Positions 17,062 to 25,126 of a DNA stretch of 64,000 bases are shown piece by piece. The DNA is from CAXXOK01 sp964584315 (GTDB lineage: Bacteria; Bacillota; Clostridia; Christensenellales; Aristaeellaceae). The notes beneath the pieces were generated by a model. That model did not search any database. It worked only from the letters and a program-made list of their open reading frames with translations, and was not told the origin of the DNA. Position numbers and translations under genes: made by a program. Numbering within the stretch: the first letter of the stretch is position 1; every line of letters starts with the position of its first letter. Location of the stretch: assembly GCA_964584315.1 (NCBI GenBank), contig CAZOZO010000001.1, forward strand, positions 1-64,000, in the 5' to 3' direction.

Positions 17062-18780
17062 TTAGGGCTGCAAAGCCGCAGATTTATCACGGTACTCGTG
17101 GATTGGGGTCTCCGGTACATAGATGAGGTTGGCGCAGCCGTGCGGCTGTATGTTCGAAAGGCGGATCAGATCCTCCCGCTCATACATCAGCGCCATCATG
17201 CGCTTGATGCCCCATAAGCCGACGCGCTCGCCATCGTTGGCTGGCCGTGGCGCGTCGCCGTTCATATAGCGGAGCACATCCTCCGGATAGCCCTTGCCGT
17301 CGTCCTCCATGCGGATCAGCAGCATTCGCTCGCCATTCGTGATTTCCAGCGTGACCCGGATCAGGATGGTGAGCACTTCATCCATCGAAACAGCATATTT
17401 GTATTCATTTTCCACAAAGGTTTGCACGAGCATCTGCGGCACGCGCCAGGTTTCAAGCTCCTGCGGCAACTCGATAAAGTGGAACAGGCACCCGGGATAC
17501 TTGCACTCCTGCATTTCAAAGTAATTCTCCACATGGCGTATCTCTTCCCTGAGCGGCACGGTATGCAGGCCGGATTTAAACATATAGCGAATGTTTTTGG
17601 ACAGAGCGTCTACATACGTCTTCAGCTCGCGTTCCTTGCCCTGGCTGCCAAGGCTGGAGAGTGTTGTGATGGCGTTCAGGAAAAAATGTGGCTTCAACTG
17701 CAGCCGGATGCTCCTGAGCTCCATCTCGCGCAGTTCGATGCGCTTTTCATAGGTCTGGATTCGCAGGTGCACGATCACGTCCATCAACCGGTTGAACGTG
17801 TCTTTCAGCTGGCTGAACTCCAGCGTGCCAAAATCACCCTGTATGCGCAGCGCGTATTCACCGCCATCGATGCGGCGCATATCCTCGGTCATGCGCTGCA
17901 TCGGGCGCACCATCTCGCGCCGGAGGTAGCGCACGATCAACGCACCGATGGACAGCGTTACCAGCAGCACCAGCAACATCACCGCCATGATGATGCGCGT
18001 CTGGCTCCACGCAATCACGCTGCGGATGCGAAGGTGTATCCCGATCTGCCCGTCCGCCACGGCATAATCCGCCGCCTGCACGCCCGAAAGCCGCAGGCTG
18101 CCCAGCGGTTTGCCCACCTGATCACGCGGGATGGCGCCGCCGATAAAATCAGTGATGATCCCCACGCCATCGGTCAGGATCAGCGTTTGCTGCTGCTTGC
18201 CGTTCAGGGGCACGGTGGCCAGAAAATCGCCGGTTTCGGTAAAGGCGGCGGCAACGCGGTTGCGATAGATGTACATCTTATACAGGTATGTTTTACCCGC
18301 CAGCGCAACAAAGCGCCACTGGCGCGGCTGCGCCGCCGCAGAGGCGCTCTGCACGGCAAAATCGCGCATGGCAGTGCGTTCCCGATAGCTCACGCTTGTG
18401 GAAGAAGCGTCCACGCACAGGCCGTATTCGTTGTCCGCCACCACGAAAAGGCCCACGCTCTTGTCAGACAGCGTCACATTCTGTATGTACTTGTGGATCT
18501 CCTGTGCGGCATAAAACCGCTTGGCCTCGCTGGTGCTCTTGAGCAGTTGCAAGGTGGTTTGCTTTTGCAGCAGCAGGTTCTGGAGCAGCTTGTCCATCTG
18601 CGCCACGCGGCTCTGGTACTGGCCGCCGTACACATCCAGGATGCTGATCGCCTCGGCCCGCATCTCGTCGCTCAGGATCGAATAAGTCGAAAACGCATAC
18701 CCCGCGAGCAACACCGCGAGCATGACGATCAAAACAGCCATATAGATGGCGATGCGGTGGGTCAGGCGCTTTTTCTGCAA
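17062..18780 (-). CDS. Sensor histidine kinase (YesM-like)
   Basis: 572 residues from a TTG at 18780, nine bases after AGGAG; no ATG in the frame is equally well placed. It has a membrane segment at the N-terminus (IAIYMAVLIVMLAVLLAGYA), an extracellular sensor of about 230 residues, and a second segment (IIMAVMLLVLLVTLSIGALI). A HAMP domain follows (RRIDGGEYALRIQGDFGTLE). The His-kinase domain has LKPHFFLNAITTL as the phosphoacceptor. The ATPase domain has FVENEYKYAV and MEDDGKGYPEDV. YesM/YesN pairs sense extracellular sugars and control adjacent ABC importers. Confidence 0.92.
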   Translation of the reverse strand: MQKKRLTHRIAIYMAVLIVMLAVLLAGYAFSTYSILSDEMRAEAISILDVYGGQYQSRVAQMDKLLQNLLLQKQTTLQLLKSTSEAKRFYAAQEIHKYIQNVTLSDKSVGLFVVADNEYGLCVDASSTSVSYRERTAMRDFAVQSASAAAQPRQWRFVALAGKTYLYKMYIYRNRVAAAFTETGDFLATVPLNGKQQQTLILTDGVGIITDFIGGAIPRDQVGKPLGSLRLSGVQAADYAVADGQIGIHLRIRSVIAWSQTRIIMAVMLLVLLVTLSIGALIVRYLRREMVRPMQRMTEDMRRIDGGEYALRIQGDFGTLEFSQLKDTFNRLMDVIVHLRIQTYEKRIELREMELRSIRLQLKPHFFLNAITTLSSLGSQGKERELKTYVDALSKNIRYMFKSGLHTVPLREEIRHVENYFEMQECKYPGCLFHFIELPQELETWRVPQMLVQTFVENEYKYAVSMDEVLTILIRVTLEITNGERMLLIRMEDDGKGYPEDVLRYMNGDAPRPANDGERVGLWGIKRMMALMYEREDLIRLSNIQPHGCANLIYVPETPIHEYRDKSAALQP

Positions 18781-19296
18781 CGGCAAACGCTCCTTTCCGG
18801 TTGGAATGTGCCGCCGATCAGGGCGGAGGCAATGCCATGTCAGCTTGCTCCCACGCAGTCTGCGTCGTCGCATTCGGCGCTTTCCGTTTTTGGAACGTCA
18901 AGCATTGTATCAGGCGGCATTGCTTTTGGGCAGCAGAGGTTTTCATGATTGGCTGCGTTACCAAAGCTATGACTTTCAACCGCACTTGCAGCTTCTCGTA
19001 TGCGACCACCGCCAGACGTTGCCGAGATTAGGCAGCAGGCATATGTGGCAAGCGAGTGGCCATACGCTGATCGCTGCAGTTCAAGCACAGTATAGCCCAT
19101 TTCCGTGCATTTATCCATACCACCCACGTTGGCTGCCCCCGTGGGCAATGGCGCCACATCAAGCGATCTGATGTCGCCCCATACGTCGCTGTTGAAAGGC
19201 AACGCTCCAGGTAACCGCCTTTCTCAAGCCGGGTAACATCGCTAGCCACCGCTTGCAGTAACTTGCTCTCGAGGTATGTGACGATGTGAGCACTAT

Positions 19297-19435
19297 TACA
19301 CGATTTCCCGTTCCAGAGTGCACCCGCTCCTGATTGTATCAGCAGTATCAGCATTTTCCAACAAAGGACGTCCATCTCGATACAAGGTAGGCGCCTTTTT
19401 TGCATGGGCGGGAAACGTTGACTTGTAAGGCCTTT
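19297..19435. repeat. Dispersed repeat, copy B
   Basis: The partner of 491-629, aligned without gaps in the same orientation. Its hairpin is partly decayed (AAAGGACGTC faces GGCGCCTTTTTT). The surrounding gene-free stretch 18781-19744 holds no gene I can recognise; several short open frames there show no family signature. Confidence 0.7.
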
Positions 19436-19744
19436 CGCTTTTCGAAAGGCCGGTGGAACGGCATGTTTGCACGTTTGCAGAGGCGGGAGAATACAGATAT
19501 TTCAACTCGCAAGGCACCTTTACACGAAAGCTCAAGTGGGTGCATATCTGGGTGCATGATGTTACTATTATTGTGCATCCTCAGCCACGGACAACGTTAC
19601 CGTTCGGTTTGGCATCGCCTTGTGATGATTTCTCCTGATCAATTAACGCATATCTGACATAGACGCATTCATTTGCCGAAAGGGTAGCTATATGAGTGTC
19701 GGCTGTGTCAGAACGACAGAGCATAATGGATGATAGACGGTAAA

Positions 19745-19758
19745 TGAAATTAATTTCA
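19745..19758. promoter_or_regulatory. Palindromic operator upstream of the SorC operon
   Basis: TGAAATTAATTTCA is a perfect 14-base palindrome, 29 bases upstream of the -35 box. A second, imperfect copy TGAAATTAAGTTCT lies at 19821-19834, six bases after the -10 box. Two such sites around a promoter suit the tetrameric SorC/DeoR-like regulators. Confidence 0.6.
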
Positions 19759-19786
19759 GTTACAAAACAAAATTTCAGAAAAGCTA

Positions 19787-19815
19787 TTTACAACTTAGGG
19801 AACGAATGTTAGAAT
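19787..19815 (+). promoter_or_regulatory. Promoter of the SorC sugar operon
   Basis: TTTACA (19787-19792), 17-base spacer, TAGAAT (19810-19815), 61 bases before the regulator start at 19876. It is flanked by the palindromic sites. Confidence 0.75.
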
Positions 19816-19820
19816 GCGAG

Positions 19821-19834
19821 TGAAATTAAGTTCT
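19821..19834. promoter_or_regulatory. Second operator-like site of the SorC operon
   Basis: TGAAATTAAGTTCT repeats the left half of the palindrome at 19745-19758. Its position over the expected transcription start would allow repression. Confidence 0.5.
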
Positions 19835-19875
19835 TAACGTGAACATAATTGCGAGCAACAGAGAGGAAATCGTAC

Positions 19876-20829
19876 ATGAACCAGCGACTTTTACTTAAAC
19901 TCTGCCAGATGTATTACGAGCAGGATCTAAGCCAAAAGGAAATTGCCGAAACACTGGGCATATCCCGACCGCAGATCAGCCGGATGTTGCAAAAGGCGCG
20001 GGAAGAGAACCTCGTGTCCATCAAGATCAACGACCCTTTTTTAGACGAGACGAAGCTGGAAAAAGAGCTGATTGCGGCGTTCGGGCTAAAGGATGCGCTG
20101 GTTTTTAATACGACCGGGGTACCTAAGGAATCCCTCCTGGATGAGTTTGGTCGCATGGCGGGAGCTTATCTGGAGAACTATATTGCCGATGGCAATGTCG
20201 TAGGGGTGATGAGCGGGCGAACGATCGCAGGGCTGGTCAAAGGCCTGGTCAATTTTCCGCGTCGCGGGCTCAAGATCGTGCCGCTGGTGGGGGGATTGGG
20301 CAGCCGCTATGCGCCTTGGCATGCCAACACCATTGCGCAGGATTTTGCCGCACGGTGCAGTTCCACCAGCTTAACGCTGAACGCCCCTGCGGTGATGCAG
20401 AGCGAAGAGGCGCGAGATCTGCTGGTGCGTGAGCCGGAGATAGAATCGCTGCTGCGACAGGGAAAAGCCTGTGATGTAGCGATGGTCGGAATCGGACAGA
20501 TGGAGAACACTGCCAGTAACGTAGTCGCCGGCGGTTTATCCACAAGGGATATCGAGACGCTCAAGCGCGAAGGGGCCGTCGGGTGCGTATGCACGTCGTA
20601 TTTCGGAGCGCAGGGCAATATCGTGCATCCGGCCATTGAACGCAGGATGATCGGGCAAACGCTGGAGACCCTCAAAAGCGCGCGTACCATCGCCATTGCG
20701 CTGGGCGACAGCAAGACCGACGCGATCGTGGCGGCGCTTAAAACTGGTTATATGGACGTTTTCATGACCAACCTGGAAACGGCCCATGCAATAACACGTT
20801 CACTAAATAAAAGGGAGGCAACCACATGA
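19876..20829 (+). CDS. SorC-family sugar-responsive transcriptional regulator
   Basis: 317 residues from the ATG at 19876 (GAGAGGAAA upstream). The N-terminal helix-turn-helix is DLSQKEIAETLGISRPQISR, followed by MLQKAREENLVSIKI. The C-terminal sugar-phosphate sensor domain shows GVMSGRTIAGLVKGL, VPLVGGLGSRYAPWHAN, KACDVAMVGIGQM and TIAIALGDSKTDAIVAAL, as in SorC/DeoR-type effector domains. It is the first gene of the operon and overlaps the binding-protein start by four bases, so it is autoregulated along with the transporter. The inducer is probably a phosphorylated form of the imported sugar. Confidence 0.93.
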   Translation: MNQRLLLKLCQMYYEQDLSQKEIAETLGISRPQISRMLQKAREENLVSIKINDPFLDETKLEKELIAAFGLKDALVFNTTGVPKESLLDEFGRMAGAYLENYIADGNVVGVMSGRTIAGLVKGLVNFPRRGLKIVPLVGGLGSRYAPWHANTIAQDFAARCSSTSLTLNAPAVMQSEEARDLLVREPEIESLLRQGKACDVAMVGIGQMENTASNVVAGGLSTRDIETLKREGAVGCVCTSYFGAQGNIVHPAIERRMIGQTLETLKSARTIAIALGDSKTDAIVAALKTGYMDVFMTNLETAHAITRSLNKREATT

Positions 20830-21743
20830 AAAAACTACTCGCCATCCTCGTCACCCTCGCGCTGCTGTGCTCACTGAGCACGCTGGCCGCCGCGGAAGGC
20901 CAGCAAGGGAAAAACGTTTCCCTGCTGACCGCAAACCTTAGCTCCGTGACCACCAACCAGATGATCGAGTACATGAAGGCCGGGCTGGAGGCGCAGGGTG
21001 TCAACGTCACGGTGGTGGATACAAAGGGCGACTTTGGCCAGCTGGCCAGCCGTATTGAAGACAGCGTCAGCTCAAAGGCGGATGCGATCGTGCTGGTCAG
21101 CGCGGATCCCGGGCTGGTGGCAACGCAGCTACAGATGGCCTTTGACGCCAACGTGCCGGTATTTGGCTGCGACAGCGGCTACATGGAAGGTATGATGGTA
21201 AACGCCACAAGCGATAACTACAAGATGGGCGAGGATATTGCCCGCTACCTGTTTGAGGACTTGATGGGTGGCAAAGGCACGGTCATCGCGCTGACGCACC
21301 GCCCGCATCCAGGCGTAGCGAAACGTTGCCAGGCATTTGACGATCTGCTCAAACAGTATCCTGATATCAAACTGATCACGGAACAGCATGTCGAAGTGCC
21401 CGGCCCGATCGACAGCGCCCGCACGATCATGGAAAACCTGATCCTTGCCAATGCCGCGAAGGACTCCATTACCGCTGTGTGGTGCGCCTGGGACGAACCG
21501 GCCATTGGCGTTACGCAAGCCCTGACCGACGCGGGGCGCGACGAGGTGATCGTGACCGGCGTGGACGGCAACAGTCAGGCGGTCGAACTGATTGAGCAGG
21601 GTTCCAACCTGAAGGCAACGATGGCACAGAACTTTGAAGGCATGGCGAATATCGTCGTGACCGAGATGATCAAGCTTTTCAATGGCGAAACCGTCACGCC
21701 TGGCGATCAGTACGCCCCTGCCGTGCTGATCACCAAGCAGTAA
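20826..21743 (+). CDS. Ribose-type ABC sugar-binding protein
   Basis: 305 residues; signal peptide MKKLLAILVTLALLCSLSTL to AAAE, no lipobox. Periplasmic-binding-protein type 1 fold: QMIEYMKAGLEAQGVNVTVV, DAIVLVSADPGLVATQLQMA, and VPVFGCDSG. The second lobe has ITAVWCAWDEPAIGVTQAL and VIVTGVDGNSQAVELIEQ. Proteins of this group bind pentoses, hexoses or polyols. Ribosome site GGAGG eight bases upstream; ATGA overlap with the regulator. Confidence 0.92.
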   Translation: MKKLLAILVTLALLCSLSTLAAAEGQQGKNVSLLTANLSSVTTNQMIEYMKAGLEAQGVNVTVVDTKGDFGQLASRIEDSVSSKADAIVLVSADPGLVATQLQMAFDANVPVFGCDSGYMEGMMVNATSDNYKMGEDIARYLFEDLMGGKGTVIALTHRPHPGVAKRCQAFDDLLKQYPDIKLITEQHVEVPGPIDSARTIMENLILANAAKDSITAVWCAWDEPAIGVTQALTDAGRDEVIVTGVDGNSQAVELIEQGSNLKATMAQNFEGMANIVVTEMIKLFNGETVTPGDQYAPAVLITKQ

Positions 21744-21779
21744 TCGTGGATTGACCCGGGAGAGGCTTCCCCCGGGCAT

Positions 21780-21816
21780 GGTCGCCGCCAAGGAGCCAGA
21801 CGCTTTGGCGGCGACC
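21780..21816 (+). terminator. Intercistronic hairpin after the ribose-type binding protein
   Basis: A 12-base stem GGTCGCCGCCAA (21780-21791) with TTGGCGGCGACC (21805-21816), followed by TTTGT. It lies between binding protein and ATPase and probably acts as a partial terminator. Confidence 0.7.
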
Positions 21817-21835
21817 TTTGTATGGGAGGGATTGT

Positions 21836-23317
21836 ATGCTGCTATCAATCGAGAACCTTACCAAACAGTTTGGCGGCATGTATGCGCTGCGGGATGTTTG
21901 CATGGATGTACGCGCGGGTGAGGTGCACGGGCTGGTGGGGGAAAACGGCGCGGGCAAGTCTACGCTGATCAAAATATTGACGGGCGTCTACCACTTGGAC
22001 GGCGGAAGGCTCGTTTGGAACGGACAGGATGTCCACCCTGCCAACCCCAAACAGAGTCGGATGCTTGGGATCAACGTGATCCATCAGGACAGACACCTTG
22101 TGCCGTGCTTTTCTGGCGTTGAAAATGTTTACCTGGGTTTTGAGTACCCCAAGAAAGCGACCGGGGCAGTAGATTGGAAAGAAATGCGCAGGCAAGTGGA
22201 CGCGCTGGCAAAACGCCTTGGCATCGATGTGAACCTGAGCCTCCCCGCCAGTAGGCTTACGCCGCCGCAACGGACACTGATCGAGATTTTGCGTGCGATG
22301 ATGACAGAGTGCCGGTTGCTGGTGCTGGACGAGCCAACCGCGTCGCTAACGGATAAAGAGACCGAGCTTCTCTTCAATGCCATCGCACAGCTTCAGAAAA
22401 ACGGTACGGCGATCCTGTATGTGACCCACCGGATGGACGAGATATTCCGCCTGACGGATCGCATAACGGTGCTGAAAAACGGGCAGTGCGTGAAAACGGT
22501 CGATACTGCCGCCGTGGACAAGGATCAGCTGATTGGGCTGATGACGGACAATTGGCAGAGTGAAGCACTTGAAAGCGCGCAGGAATTTGGCTCGGAGATA
22601 CTTCAGGTGAGCCATTTGGCCACGAAAGACGGCATCGTTAAGGACATGAGCTTCAGCGTCCGCAGGGGGGAGATACTGGGCGTATTCGGGCTTGGCGGCA
22701 GTGGGCGCACAGAAGCGCTGGAATGCCTCTATGGCTACCGCGCGGGGCACGGTGGCAGCGTAACGCTCGATGGCAATCTCTTTGAACACCGTACGCCAGC
22801 CGCCGCACTCGCGCTGGGTATGGTCATGATTGCAGAGGATCGGCGCGGCACGGCGTTGGTCACGTCGCTCAGCGTGAGGGAGAACACCACGCTTTCGACC
22901 ATCGACCATTATGCACGGCTGGGCGTATTGAATGATAAGGCGCAAACGCGCGATACGAAAGAGAAGATTGCCTCGCTGGCAATCAAAACCACGGGACCGG
23001 AGCAGCGTGTGGAACAGCTCAGCGGTGGCAACCAGCAAAAGGTGGTTTTCGCAAGAGCGTTGCTGTCTGACCCAAAGGTTTTGTTGTGCGATGAACCCAC
23101 GCAGGCCGTGGATGTCATGACCCGTAAGGAGATCCATAAATTGCTCAGGACGTTGGCATCTGCGGGCAGCGGCGTTGTGTTTGTGTCCTCAGACCTCAAG
23201 GAAGTGCTGGAGGTCGCCGACAACGTGCAGGTGGTCGCAGGCGGGCGAAGCAAACAGCGCTTTCACAACAGCGCGCTTACAGCGGAGCAGGTGCTGGCCT
23301 GCTGCTTTGAAAACTGA
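21836..23317 (+). CDS. Ribose-type sugar ABC transporter ATPase (two domains)
   Basis: 493 residues from an ATG at 21836 with GGGAGGG seven bases upstream. The first nucleotide-binding domain has HGLVGENGAGKSTLIKILTG and LLVLDEPTASLT. The second has a degenerate Walker A (GVFGLGGSGRTEALE), signature LSGGNQQKVVFARAL and LLCDEPTQAVDV. This uneven pair is normal for RbsA/XylG-type ATPases. It energises the permease encoded next. Confidence 0.94.
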   Translation: MLLSIENLTKQFGGMYALRDVCMDVRAGEVHGLVGENGAGKSTLIKILTGVYHLDGGRLVWNGQDVHPANPKQSRMLGINVIHQDRHLVPCFSGVENVYLGFEYPKKATGAVDWKEMRRQVDALAKRLGIDVNLSLPASRLTPPQRTLIEILRAMMTECRLLVLDEPTASLTDKETELLFNAIAQLQKNGTAILYVTHRMDEIFRLTDRITVLKNGQCVKTVDTAAVDKDQLIGLMTDNWQSEALESAQEFGSEILQVSHLATKDGIVKDMSFSVRRGEILGVFGLGGSGRTEALECLYGYRAGHGGSVTLDGNLFEHRTPAAALALGMVMIAEDRRGTALVTSLSVRENTTLSTIDHYARLGVLNDKAQTRDTKEKIASLAIKTTGPEQRVEQLSGGNQQKVVFARALLSDPKVLLCDEPTQAVDVMTRKEIHKLLRTLASAGSGVVFVSSDLKEVLEVADNVQVVAGGRSKQRFHNSALTAEQVLACCFEN

Positions 23318-23400
23318 CCTGATTTTCGGTGCGTTGGTACCGCATGGACGCAGCGACACTGGAGATCAACACAAAAGATGTTCGGAAAGGACCGATTAGC

Positions 23401-24357
23401 ATGGAAAATCGGGTCAACATGGGCGGTTTCCTGAAGAAATATGGCACGCTCCTTGCGGCGGCGCTTATCATCATCGCATTCAGCGTTTTGCGGCCGGATG
23501 CATTCTTCACCATGGGGAACCTCATCAATATCAGCAGGCAGATTTCGCTGCTAGTGATCGTGGCGGTGGGCGCCACCCTGATCATGGTCATGGACGAGTT
23601 TGACCTGTCTTTAGGCTCTTTGGCAAGCCTCGGCGGCATTTTAGGGGCCACGCTGGCCGTACGCGGTGTGCCGATCGTGCTGTGCTTCCTGTTGGCGGTG
23701 GTCGGCTGTGCTTTGGTCGGCTTCCTGAGTGGATGGCTGGTGACCAAGTTCAATATCCTCTCCTTTATTACTACGCTGGCGATGAGCACCATCATCACTG
23801 GCATCATCTTCTGGATCACGGGTGGCAGCACGATCTTCCAGGATATCCCCAAGGATTTCCGTTATATCGGCTCCACCACTGTGCTAGGGGTACCGCTGCT
23901 GACGATCATCATGCTGCTGTTGACGGTGCTGTTCTGGTTTATGATGCGGCATACAGCCTATGGGCGCAAGCTGTACGCCATCGGCGGCAACCAGAAAGCC
24001 GCCCGCGTATCAGGCATCAACGTGCGCTGGATGAAAAACATCGCCTTCGCCCTGTGTGCGGCGCTATCCGGCTTGGCAGGTGTGCTGCTGGCTTCACGTC
24101 TGGGTTCGGCGCATCCTTCGGGCGGCGACGGCCTTTTCCTGCAGGCCTATGCCGCTGTGTTTTTGGGGAAAACGATGTTTCAGGAGGGTGTCGCCAACAT
24201 CTGGGGCACACTCGTTGGCTCGGTCATTCTCGGTGTTCTGGCAAACGGTTTGACCATTCTGCAGGTGCCCACCTTTATGCAGGATCTGCTTACAGGCTGT
24301 ATTATCATACTGGCTTTGATCCTGCAAAAACTCGGTGGCGGAGGGAAAAATGAGTGA
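23401..24357 (+). CDS. Ribose-type sugar ABC transporter permease
   Basis: 318 residues, start ATG at 23401 with AAAGGA about eight bases upstream. Eight to ten membrane segments, the first GTLLAAALIIIAFSVLRPDA. NLINISRQISLLVIVAVGAT and YAIGGNQKAARVSGINV are the hallmark RbsC/XylH motifs. The latter is the ATPase-contacting loop. It probably works as a homodimer, so no second permease is needed. It overlaps the next gene by eight bases. Confidence 0.94.
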   Translation: MENRVNMGGFLKKYGTLLAAALIIIAFSVLRPDAFFTMGNLINISRQISLLVIVAVGATLIMVMDEFDLSLGSLASLGGILGATLAVRGVPIVLCFLLAVVGCALVGFLSGWLVTKFNILSFITTLAMSTIITGIIFWITGGSTIFQDIPKDFRYIGSTTVLGVPLLTIIMLLLTVLFWFMMRHTAYGRKLYAIGGNQKAARVSGINVRWMKNIAFALCAALSGLAGVLLASRLGSAHPSGGDGLFLQAYAAVFLGKTMFQEGVANIWGTLVGSVILGVLANGLTILQVPTFMQDLLTGCIIILALILQKLGGGGKNE

Positions 24358-25126
24358 TGTGATGTCGGCACGGAACCGCCTGGCACTCGAAAAGCGTAGG
24401 CGCCTGTTGGTGGGGTTCCTGCTGGCGGGCTATCCTTCGCGAGACGGCTTTATCGAAGCCGTGATCCAAAGCGCAGCGGCGGGGCTGGACATTTTGGAGG
24501 TCGGCTTTCCATCGCAGAACCCTGCCAACGATGGGCATGTTATCAAAGAGGCCAACCGCTTGGCGGATCTCTCCATCTGGGATGATATGGCCTATTGGGA
24601 GCGCATCCGCAAAGCGGTGGACGTACCGCTGTGGGTGATGGGCTATAATGCCGAACTGCTCGATACGCCACGCTACCTGAACCTGGCAAAGGCCGGTGTG
24701 GTCGATGCGCTTGTGTTGCCTAACCTGAGCCTAACGCAGCGCACTGCCCTGGCCGAGCAACTGGCACCATATGGCTGCGATGTGCTGGGCTTTGTAAACC
24801 CCGAGACCCCGCTGGAGGATGCAAAGACCTGCTTTGCGGAGGCGCCGCTGGTCTATATGCAGCTTTACGTGGGGCAAACGGGCAAAAAGGTGGAGCGCGA
24901 TACCTTCGGCCCACTGTTGAAGCTTTCGCAGGAGATCGGCAGGACCAATCTGTTCGCCGGATTTGGCATCGACACGCCCCAGCGCGTCCGCTATCTGCTG
25001 GACCAGGGGTTCGCAGGCGCGATCGTCGGCACGGCCATGGTCAGCCACCAGAACGAATCTCTGCAGAATTTGCTCCAATTCATCCAAACCATGAAGGCCG
25101 CCACTGACCAGGAGGATATGAAATGA
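24350..25126 (+). CDS. TrpA-like TIM-barrel lyase in a sugar operon
   Basis: 258 residues, homologous to the alpha subunit of tryptophan synthase. DILEVGFPSQNPANDGHVI aligns with the TrpA segment LELGVPFSDPLADGP and keeps both catalytic acids, Glu (LEVGFP) and Asp (NDG). The phosphate-binding end is also kept: FAGFGIDTPQRVRYLL and GAIVGTAMV. There is no trpB or other trp gene near; the neighbours are a sugar permease and an FGGY kinase, each overlapping it (8 and 4 bases). I infer a retro-aldol enzyme acting on a phosphorylated sugar made by the kinase. Start ATG 24350 has GGAGG five bases upstream. Confidence 0.8.
   Translation: MSDVMSARNRLALEKRRRLLVGFLLAGYPSRDGFIEAVIQSAAAGLDILEVGFPSQNPANDGHVIKEANRLADLSIWDDMAYWERIRKAVDVPLWVMGYNAELLDTPRYLNLAKAGVVDALVLPNLSLTQRTALAEQLAPYGCDVLGFVNPETPLEDAKTCFAEAPLVYMQLYVGQTGKKVERDTFGPLLKLSQEIGRTNLFAGFGIDTPQRVRYLLDQGFAGAIVGTAMVSHQNESLQNLLQFIQTMKAATDQEDMK

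Noticed and set aside
18840..19405. Minus-strand open frames between the histidine kinase and repeat copy B
   Set aside because: Low-quality composition with scattered Cys and His, no recognisable motif and no ribosome site; treated as non-coding.
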